From Candidatus Woesearchaeota archaeon (GTDB lineage: Archaea; Nanobdellota; Nanobdellia; Woesearchaeales; J072): 33,707 nucleotides of DNA. The notes beneath the pieces were generated by a model. That model did no database searches, had not been told where the DNA came from, and saw only the letters and a program-made list of their open reading frames with translations. Below, in pieces: positions 16,995-23,851 of the stretch; position 1 is the stretch's first letter; each line of letters begins with the position of its first letter. A program made the position numbers and the translations under genes. The stretch spans positions 1 to 33,707 of the forward strand of contig RFII01000037.1 in the NCBI GenBank assembly GCA_003695265.1. Direction: 5' to 3'.

Positions 16995-17301
16995 GCAGAA
17001 AATAAGCCAACTGCAGTTGATTGAGCAGAACCTGCAAAATTACTTAATGCAAAAACAAAACCTCCAAAACCAGCTCATTGAGATTGAGAGCGCACAGAAA
17101 GAGCTGGAAACAGCAAAAAAGGCGTACAAGATTGTTGGCAACATAATGGTTTCTTCTGCAAAGGAAGATCTTGTGAAAGACCTCAACGAAAAAAAGAAAA
17201 TTGTAGAGCTCCGAATCAAAAACCTGGAGAAACAGGAGGACAAAATAAAGAAAAAAGCAGAAGAGCTCAAAAAGGACGTTTTATCAAACATGAAAGAGTG
17301 A
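16972..17301 (+). CDS. pfdB: Prefoldin subunit beta
   Basis: EVEQKISQLQLIEQNLQNYLMQKQNLQNQLIEIESAQKELETAKKAYKIVGNIMVSSAKEDLVKDLNEKKKIVELRIKNLEKQE. Confidence 0.94.
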   Translation: MAMSKEVEQKISQLQLIEQNLQNYLMQKQNLQNQLIEIESAQKELETAKKAYKIVGNIMVSSAKEDLVKDLNEKKKIVELRIKNLEKQEDKIKKKAEELKKDVLSNMKE

Positions 17302-17546
17302 TTGCAATGGCAGAATTTGATGAAGTGATTAAAGCGTTAAAAGAACTTTGTGAAGACCCATTAGTGCCTAAAAACGTTAAGGTAAAGCTCCAGAATACAA
17401 TAAATTCCTTAAATGATGACTGTGAACTATCAATAAAGGTTGACCGCGCCTTGAACGAGCTTGATGAGATCTCGTCTGACGCTAACATTGAGCCGTTCAC
17501 GAGAACGCAGATATGGAATATTGTTTCTTTACTTGAAAGCCTTTGA
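17298..17546 (+). CDS. UPF0147 family protein
   Basis: LKELCEDPLVPKNVKVKLQNTINSLNDDCELSIKVDRALNELDEISSDANIEPFTRTQIWNIVSLLE; conserved synteny after prefoldin beta. Confidence 0.92.
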   Translation: MIAMAEFDEVIKALKELCEDPLVPKNVKVKLQNTINSLNDDCELSIKVDRALNELDEISSDANIEPFTRTQIWNIVSLLESL

Positions 17547-17576
17547 TTGCTCAACTTTGGGCACCAACACCGCCCT

Positions 17577-18173
17577 TTAGTGTGATGTGGTTGATTTCTT
17601 GTTTCTCCTGTTAGGTATGATAACAACCTTCTCTTTTACCAAAAGGCTGTTAGGTATGAATATTTCATCCCCTTTTTTTGTTTCTACTTTTGTTTCAATA
17701 AGGTTGAGGTAGACTATTCTTCCTTCAGCATGCTTAACTTTTATTGTGTCTCCTATCTTCAAACGCCTTTTCTTATGCAGAATAAAGCCTGCTATTAAGT
17801 TAGGGATAAAATCTTTTATGCTTAGTAGTATGGACAAAATAATAACGAGCAAAAAAGCTCCGAAAAGAATATATAATATTATTGGGGCTAAGCTAAGGGT
17901 TTCTAAAGCCCAAACAACCGCAATAAAATAGATAAAATACGTTGATAAGTTACTTATTATTTCCTCTAGACTGATTGGTATTTTTGTCGCTTTTCTTAAA
18001 GACTTGTTTATTTCGAGTTCGTGCAGAACCCTAAGTATTAATTTTCCAACAAGCCTTCCTATTATTATGCCAACAAAGATTATGAGAACAGCCACTATCA
18101 GTTTGCTTAGGAACCCGCCTATTCTGATGTTGAGAAAATTGAACGCGTTAAGCATTACTGGATATTCCCCCAT
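17577..18173 (-). CDS. MscS-family mechanosensitive channel
   Basis: TM helices then 'IKDFIPNLIAGFILHKKRRLKIGDTIKVKHAEGRIVYLNLIETKVETKKGDEIFIPNSLLVKEKV'. Confidence 0.92.
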   Translation of the reverse strand: MGEYPVMLNAFNFLNIRIGGFLSKLIVAVLIIFVGIIIGRLVGKLILRVLHELEINKSLRKATKIPISLEEIISNLSTYFIYFIAVVWALETLSLAPIILYILFGAFLLVIILSILLSIKDFIPNLIAGFILHKKRRLKIGDTIKVKHAEGRIVYLNLIETKVETKKGDEIFIPNSLLVKEKVVIIPNRRNKKSTTSH

Positions 18174-18270
18174 AGTATAAATGAGGTAAAAAGATTAGTT
18201 TATAAAAGTGTCGGTAAAAAATAAATACTGATTCTTAATACATGTTTTTGCGCATTGGTAAGTACATAAA

Positions 18271-19386
18271 ATGGCAAAAGAAGCAACGTCAAAAAAAGAT
18301 GCTCAAAGCAGGATAAAGGAGCTTGAGGAAGAGCTCAGGAAAACGCCTTATAATAAGAGAACCCAGCATCACATAGGTCTTATAAAAGCGCAGATAGCAA
18401 AGCTTAGGGAGAAGCAGGAAAGGCAAGGAAAAGGTAAGGGAAAGCATGAAGGTTACTCAATAAGGAAAACAGGGGATGGCACAGTAGTTTTAGTCGGCTT
18501 TCCATCATCAGGAAAATCAACTTTATTAAACAAAATTACTAAAACAGAGTCTCGCACCGGCAATTACGATTTTACAACGTTGAATGTTGTGCCAGGACTT
18601 TTGGAGTATAGGCATGCGAAGATTCAGGTTTTAGACGTTCCAGGGATTGTTAGAGGTGCTGCCTCTGGCAAGGGAAGAGGAAAAGAGGTGATTTCTGTAA
18701 TCAGGAACGCTGACCTCATTGTTGTGCTTATAGATGCAACCCAGCCAAAGCAGCTTAAATTCCTGAAAAAAGAACTTTTTGACGCTGGGATTCGAATGAA
18801 TGAGAAGAAGCCTGATGTGAAAATTACGAGAACTTCTAAAAATGGAATTGTTATTGGCACAACAAAAAAGCTCACACGTCTAAGCAAGGAAACAATAAAA
18901 GGGATTATGAAAGAATTTAAGATAATAAACGCTGATGTTGTTATAAGGGATAACATAACTGACGACCAGCTGATTGACTGTATTGAGGGGAACAGAGCAT
19001 ACATTAAAGGGGTCATAGTTGTAAACAAGATTGATTTGCTGGACAAGGAGAGATTGGATGAGGTAAAAAAGATGTTAAAGCCAGACCTAGTGATATCTGC
19101 TGAGCACGAAATTGGTGTTGAAGAGCTGAAAGAACTAATTTTTGAGAGGCTGGATTTGATAAGGATATACCTCAAGCAGCCTGGCAAGCCAGCTGACCTA
19201 AAGGAACCTCTAATAATGTTCAAGTCATGCACTGTGGAAGATGTTTGCAACAAGCTGCACAAGGATTTTGTGAGAAAATTCAGGTTCTGCAGGGTGTGGG
19301 GGAAAAGCTCAAAGTTTGACGGGCAAAGGTTCAATTTGAAGCATATCTTGGCAGATGAGGACATTTTAGAAATTCATTTGAGTTGA
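18271..19386 (+). CDS. DRG-family GTPase
   Basis: VVLVGFPSSGKSTLLNKIT...YDFTTLNVVPGLLEYRHAKIQVLDVPGIVRGAASGKGRGKEVISVIRNADL...NKID; C-terminal TGS-like domain. Confidence 0.97.
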   Translation: MAKEATSKKDAQSRIKELEEELRKTPYNKRTQHHIGLIKAQIAKLREKQERQGKGKGKHEGYSIRKTGDGTVVLVGFPSSGKSTLLNKITKTESRTGNYDFTTLNVVPGLLEYRHAKIQVLDVPGIVRGAASGKGRGKEVISVIRNADLIVVLIDATQPKQLKFLKKELFDAGIRMNEKKPDVKITRTSKNGIVIGTTKKLTRLSKETIKGIMKEFKIINADVVIRDNITDDQLIDCIEGNRAYIKGVIVVNKIDLLDKERLDEVKKMLKPDLVISAEHEIGVEELKELIFERLDLIRIYLKQPGKPADLKEPLIMFKSCTVEDVCNKLHKDFVRKFRFCRVWGKSSKFDGQRFNLKHILADEDILEIHLS

Positions 19387-19442
19387 AATTAATGAAATAA
19401 AACCCAAAAAGTTTTAAATAAAAAGAGTTTTCTTACCATAAA

Positions 19443-19838
19443 ATGATAACAGCCTCAAGGGATTCTGGGAGGCCGACTCTTTTGCTTGTGGATGATGATG
19501 ACAGCATTAGAAATGATTATATGCTTCAAATTGGTGAGAAGTTTCAGATTATACCTTTTGCTGATTACGCGTCTACAATGAGTTATTTGTCGGGCCACAA
19601 ACCAGATGTTGTTCTTTCAGACATAGATCTCACTGGAGATGGCAGTGGAAGGCAAGGTGTTAATATTTGTGATTTTGCGCGAAAAAATTATGGAATACCA
19701 GCATTTTTGATGTCATCAGATTATAGCATGAGAAGCATTGCTGAAAGGAATGGTCTTAAATTTCACCTTAAAGGTGTTGAATCAGTCGCTGATTTGGTGG
19801 AAAGAATAAGTAATGCGATTGGATACCACAGCAATTAA
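19443..19838 (+). CDS. Stand-alone response-regulator receiver domain protein
   Basis: LLLVDDDDSIRNDY...DVVLSDIDLTGDG...AFLMSSDYS...KFHLKGVESV gives DD, phospho-D, S/T and K positions. Confidence 0.92.
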   Translation: MITASRDSGRPTLLLVDDDDSIRNDYMLQIGEKFQIIPFADYASTMSYLSGHKPDVVLSDIDLTGDGSGRQGVNICDFARKNYGIPAFLMSSDYSMRSIAERNGLKFHLKGVESVADLVERISNAIGYHSN

Positions 19839-19893
19839 TTTTTTCAGAAATCCTTAAATACTTTGTGTTCAAACACAATATATGGTGAGTGTT

Positions 19894-20166
19894 ATGGCAA
19901 AGAAAGAAGAAGTGAAGATGAGCAAGGAGGAGCAGATAGGGTTCCATAAAGGCTCATTAGCAACACTGGCGAAGGAGAGGCAAGAGCTAAGCAGAATACT
20001 GCAGATTGTTGAGCAGTTGATGCAGATGCACGTAAAAGCACTGCAAGAGCTTGGCGTTGATTTGACAAAAGAGATGAGCCCGCAAGAAGGCGAAGTAGAT
20101 AAAGCAAAGCCAGCTGCCAAAAAAAGCGCAGCAAAGCCAAAAAAGCCTATTGAGGACCTAATTTAA
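19894..20166 (+). CDS. Small coiled-coil protein with Lys/Ala/Pro-rich tail (prefoldin-like helix possible)
   Basis: Clean ORF adjacent to the DUF371 gene; coiled-coil composition. Confidence 0.6.
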   Translation: MAKKEEVKMSKEEQIGFHKGSLATLAKERQELSRILQIVEQLMQMHVKALQELGVDLTKEMSPQEGEVDKAKPAAKKSAAKPKKPIEDLI

Positions 20167-20556
20167 ATGGAATACTCATTTCATTTTTCTGGGCATAAAA
20201 ACATTTCTGCAACGCACAAAACAACATTTGAGCTCACAAAAGAACCAACCCTAACAGAAAAGGGTGACTGCATTATTGGCGTAAAAGCGGATTTTAAATT
20301 GTCAGAGTTAAAGAGATTCTTAAGAAAAGAAAAAGTTCTGATAATTATTATGTCAGGGGAGTTCTCTGAGGAAGTTGTGGCTGTGCCTAATAAAAGTTTT
20401 AGCTCAGAAAAAGAGCTTGTCGTCAGGACTTCTGGCTTCATCTCAAAGAGGACTTTTGCTGTTATGGCGGACAAGGCGTGCTCTGATTTCTCAAGGGAGA
20501 TTATCAAAAGCATAAAGGAAAACGGCGGAAAAGTTATTGTTAGAGAAAGCTCATAA
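20167..20556 (+). CDS. DUF371 family protein
   Basis: FSGHKNISATHKTTFELTKEPTLTEKGDCIIGVKADF is the DUF371 signature. Confidence 0.87.
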   Translation: MEYSFHFSGHKNISATHKTTFELTKEPTLTEKGDCIIGVKADFKLSELKRFLRKEKVLIIIMSGEFSEEVVAVPNKSFSSEKELVVRTSGFISKRTFAVMADKACSDFSREIIKSIKENGGKVIVRESS

Positions 20557-20809
20557 CTCCTTTATAAAGTAAGAATATTGCAATCGCTGCTGAAAAAGCT
20601 GGTGAGGCCAATCCAAAAGCGAGAAGAAGAAGGTATGCTCCTGCCAACACGTCGCCAATGCTCAAAAAATCAATGGTTGCTATCGAGAAAAAAACGCCTT
20701 TGAATATTAAGTACCATGCAGCAATAAACAAAAGTTTTTGCGGTAGGAAAATTGAGTACAAAACCAAAAGAGCTGCCAACAAATCCAATAATCCTAAGAG
20801 TTGAATCAT
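20540..20809 (-). CDS. Small multi-TM membrane protein
   Basis: Predominantly hydrophobic, about 3 TM segments. Confidence 0.65.
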   Translation of the reverse strand: MIQLLGLLDLLAALLVLYSIFLPQKLLFIAAWYLIFKGVFFSIATIDFLSIGDVLAGAYLLLLAFGLASPAFSAAIAIFLLYKGVMSFL

Positions 20810-21153
20810 TATAATGCACCTATTGCAAGAATGATTATTATAAGAATAAAGAGAAACTTCAAAATACGAAAAGGTCTTATTGTGTAATTATTTATTTCAT
20901 TTAGGGCCCAAGGAATTAGCGCTGCGAGAGCTAAAAATATTAGTCCTGCACCCAGAGTGAAGATTAATGCTGTTTCTTTCAAAACAAAGCTGATTATAAG
21001 CAAGAACAAAATAAATCCAAAAAGCTTAGTTATAAACTGCCTGGACGTTCCAAAAGTAAGAAAGTTTTTGTTGTTGGGCTCTGTCAAGCCCATTAGTATG
21101 TGTTCCCAGCTTTTGATATAGTAATCCTTGCTTACTATTTTAATGATTACCAC
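20809..21153 (-). CDS. Membrane protein (2-3 TM)
   Basis: FGFILFLLIISFVLKETALIFTLGAGLIFLALAALIPWAL and C-terminal TM; stop overlaps the next ORF start. Confidence 0.65.
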   Translation of the reverse strand: MVIIKIVSKDYYIKSWEHILMGLTEPNNKNFLTFGTSRQFITKLFGFILFLLIISFVLKETALIFTLGAGLIFLALAALIPWALNEINNYTIRPFRILKFLFILIIIILAIGAL

Positions 21154-21180
21154 CTGTTATGTCAGAAAAAAGGGGTTTAT

Positions 21181-21573
21181 TTAAAGATTGTCTTTTTTTG
21201 TTTTTGCAAGGCTGCTAACCTTCAGCCCTATTTTTGAGAACCCAAAGCGTCTGCTTAATTCACGGGCGAAGAAAGCCAAGTAAGTCATAGACAAGAGAAA
21301 GCTTATTGCAAGAAGGTTTGTTAATGCAATGTCAATTGCAGGATTCCTAATGACAAGAAGTCCTAGTTTTGAGAATATGCTCCACATAAAAAACAGGAAT
21401 CCTATGCTGATAGTTATTAATAATGCGCTGAGAAAATCACGCATATGGCCTGAAGTAAGCTCAGACCTGCCATTATGAACAAGGATTAAGGATATTACAA
21501 TGTGGAATATTCCAAAAACAGCGTATAATATTACCAAAAGAGTGTCTATGAAATCAAGCCCTAAGTTTGACAT
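21181..21573 (-). CDS. 4-TM membrane protein
   Basis: Four hydrophobic segments with cytoplasmic-type basic tail. Confidence 0.7.
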   Translation of the reverse strand: MSNLGLDFIDTLLVILYAVFGIFHIVISLILVHNGRSELTSGHMRDFLSALLITISIGFLFFMWSIFSKLGLLVIRNPAIDIALTNLLAISFLLSMTYLAFFARELSRRFGFSKIGLKVSSLAKTKKDNL

Positions 21574-21612
21574 TTTGAACCTTTTATTTTGAACGTTGCT
21601 ATTTTAAACATT

Positions 21613-22164
21613 TTAAACTGTTATAGTGGCATCGCAAAATTGGCTTACCTCTGATATCAGCCCAGGATCAGTGTCTTTTCTTAAGCAGATGATTATCCCA
21701 TCAACTTGATAATTTCTCATCTTGCCAGCTAAAAAATGCATGAACCTTGCCACTGTTTCCTGCGAAGAGTAAACAAGCAGCGTGTTTAAAGAGTCAAAAA
21801 AAACAAATTTTTCATCCTGGGATATTGCTCTGACAGCCTCTGTCATTGCTATTGATATGTCGCTTAAGTCGCGTGGACTTCTTAAGTAAAAGCAGTTTTC
21901 AGCATCAGGAATGTGTGACTGGTGCATATGAGACACAGCATCAATAAATATTATCATGTTTGTGTCAACGCCATTCCTTTTAAACGTGTCAGCAAGTGTT
22001 GAGAAAGGCTTGTTTATTGTTATATAAACGCCTGGAAAGTGCTTTATATTTGTAAAATATTTTACCAAGTTGACATTTGTTTCCTGATAATTGTCAATGT
22101 CAACGAGGAAAAGCGCTATGAACTTATCAAGCTTTTTAATGCTGTCCAAATACCTCTTTTTCAT
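21613..22164 (-). CDS. RecA-superfamily (KaiC/DUF835-like) domain protein lacking a Walker A motif
   Basis: Beta strands GVYITINKP, MIIFIDAVSH, EKFVFFDSLNTLLVY (Walker-B-like), GIIICLRKD; no GxxxxGK[ST]. ATG at 22164 is preferred over 22215 because of TATA-like sequence at about 22190. Confidence 0.65.
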   Translation of the reverse strand: MKKRYLDSIKKLDKFIALFLVDIDNYQETNVNLVKYFTNIKHFPGVYITINKPFSTLADTFKRNGVDTNMIIFIDAVSHMHQSHIPDAENCFYLRSPRDLSDISIAMTEAVRAISQDEKFVFFDSLNTLLVYSSQETVARFMHFLAGKMRNYQVDGIIICLRKDTDPGLISEVSQFCDATITV

Positions 22165-22249
22165 GAGATAGACTAACACAGAATGCTTTATAAAAGTTTC
22201 TTTTTTTGAAAGCAAAATTATTTATAGCAAAAGCTTGATTTGTATTGAT

Positions 22250-22471
22250 ATGGAAAAGAAGAGATTTTTTATAGGATTAGTGCTTGGCTGGATGCTGGTT
22301 TTATTTTTGTCAGTGTTGAGTGTTTTTTATGGAAATAATGTTTCAGGAGCTGTTGTGAAGCAGATAAAGCCGCTCTCGCAGAGTGTAAGCATTGTTCTTG
22401 TTACTACGCTCCTTGTTGTTGTATTGCTTAATGGAATACTTATAAGGAGTTATTTTAAAAAACAAGCTTGA
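22250..22471 (+). CDS. Small two-TM membrane protein
   Basis: MEKKRFFIGLVLGWMLVLFLSVLSVFYG...VSIVLVTTLLVVVLLNGILIRSYF; ATG at 22250. Confidence 0.6.
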   Translation: MEKKRFFIGLVLGWMLVLFLSVLSVFYGNNVSGAVVKQIKPLSQSVSIVLVTTLLVVVLLNGILIRSYFKKQA

Positions 22472-22518
22472 TTATTATTCTTAACTTTTTAGTAACAACA
22501 ATCAAAAAGATTTATATA

Positions 22519-22536
22519 TAACAAATGAATTTGTTA
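22519..22536. promoter_or_regulatory. 18-bp palindrome between TATA box and start of HD-hydrolase gene
   Basis: TAACAAAT-GA-ATTTGTTA directly abutting tttatata (22511-22518); ATG at 22545. Confidence 0.65.
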
Positions 22537-22544
22537 GGGTAAAA

Positions 22545-23807
22545 ATGAAAGGACAAAGTCAGGAGATTCCTAGGTATGAAGTAAAAAGCCAAGATGAAAG
22601 AAAATACAAGAAAATTGAGAGGCTATTAACATATAATGGAAAAGTTTCTAGAGACACGCCACTGTCAAGAGACCTTTCAAGGCTGGTTAGCCTGAAAGGA
22701 AAAACACCTCTTGCAAAGCAGCTTGGCAATGGTGTGAGTAGGCTTGAGGATTCTCTTGTAAGAAGAATGCTCAGAGGAGAGCACTTATTTGAGGAAGGAA
22801 GCGCTGAATGGCTTTTAGCTAAAGCTGCCTTATCAATAGCTGCTGAGGAACAGCAAGGAAAAAGAGACCTCGGAACGCCCGAGCTGATACACCCATTTCT
22901 TATCGCAAGAGCAGCAGTCGCGTATGATCTTGGATTAGTTGGGTTGGTTTCTGGCCTAACACATGACATTGGAGAGGAGGTTATCAAGGCAGAGCACTCA
23001 GACATAAACCCAGAGCAAATAATGAATGGTGTCAACAAAAGAATTCTGGAAGAAATGGAAAAAAATTTGGATAGATATATTCCTAGGAAGAAATGGGCTG
23101 AGATTTCTAAAGTGTTAGATGATGCAGCAACGATTTCGGCAAGACTAACAAGAAGATTAAGTGAGCCTTATCACAGTTACATAGTTGGAGCGCTACATAA
23201 TTATTATGAAGGAAACACGTTTAATCCGCGATTGGCTTATGTAGCTGCAGTCTTAAAATATTTTGATAGGTTATTTAACACCCTAGATGTTGATTCTGTC
23301 GGTGAAGAAAGCCTGCTTGACCCTAAAAAAAGGTTCAAGCTTATTGCAAAAAATATTTTACTGGAAAACGAGACGAGAGTGCTTAGGAATAGGAGGGATT
23401 TCAAAATAGAGGACCGGCTAAATAAGAATTTAGCTTTTTTAGGGCATACAATCTTATATTTTACTGAGTTAGAGGCTGCAAAGTGGATGGGGCATATAAG
23501 AAAGTATTTGCCAAGAAGTTATAATGCTGCAGAAACAGACGAGTGGATTCAGGAATTTGAGCGCAGGGGTGGCTTTGATAAAAGGACAAGGAAGAGGCCT
23601 GCAAAACTTGTTGCTAAGTACCCTTGGCTCAGATTTCATGGAAAGATGAATTATGTGAGGGGTCATTTCAGAGGAGAGCATGACTTGGAATTATTGGAAG
23701 ATAGCATTGAATTGTATGAGTCAGTTTATGCTATGCGAAGAGCAGCCCAATTAATGTATGTTGAGCCACATAGGATTATTGATAACCTAACAGGAGACAG
23801 TGGCTGA
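22545..23807 (+). CDS. SpoT/RelA-type HD-domain phosphohydrolase
   Basis: 'ELIHPFLIARAAVAYDLGLVGLVSGLTHDIGEEV' (H...HDxxEE) and 'VAAVLKYFDRLFNTLD' matching the RSH 'vLiKLaDRLHNmrtl' motif. Confidence 0.8.
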   Translation: MKGQSQEIPRYEVKSQDERKYKKIERLLTYNGKVSRDTPLSRDLSRLVSLKGKTPLAKQLGNGVSRLEDSLVRRMLRGEHLFEEGSAEWLLAKAALSIAAEEQQGKRDLGTPELIHPFLIARAAVAYDLGLVGLVSGLTHDIGEEVIKAEHSDINPEQIMNGVNKRILEEMEKNLDRYIPRKKWAEISKVLDDAATISARLTRRLSEPYHSYIVGALHNYYEGNTFNPRLAYVAAVLKYFDRLFNTLDVDSVGEESLLDPKKRFKLIAKNILLENETRVLRNRRDFKIEDRLNKNLAFLGHTILYFTELEAAKWMGHIRKYLPRSYNAAETDEWIQEFERRGGFDKRTRKRPAKLVAKYPWLRFHGKMNYVRGHFRGEHDLELLEDSIELYESVYAMRRAAQLMYVEPHRIIDNLTGDSG

Positions 23808-23851
23808 AACCCCACAATATTATTGCATAATTGCTAAAAAATAATAATAAA

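Noticed and set aside
18624-19364. 246-aa minus-strand ORF opposite the DRG GTPase
   Set aside because: Antisense to a clearly conserved GTPase; Ser/Leu/Phe-rich shadow translation.
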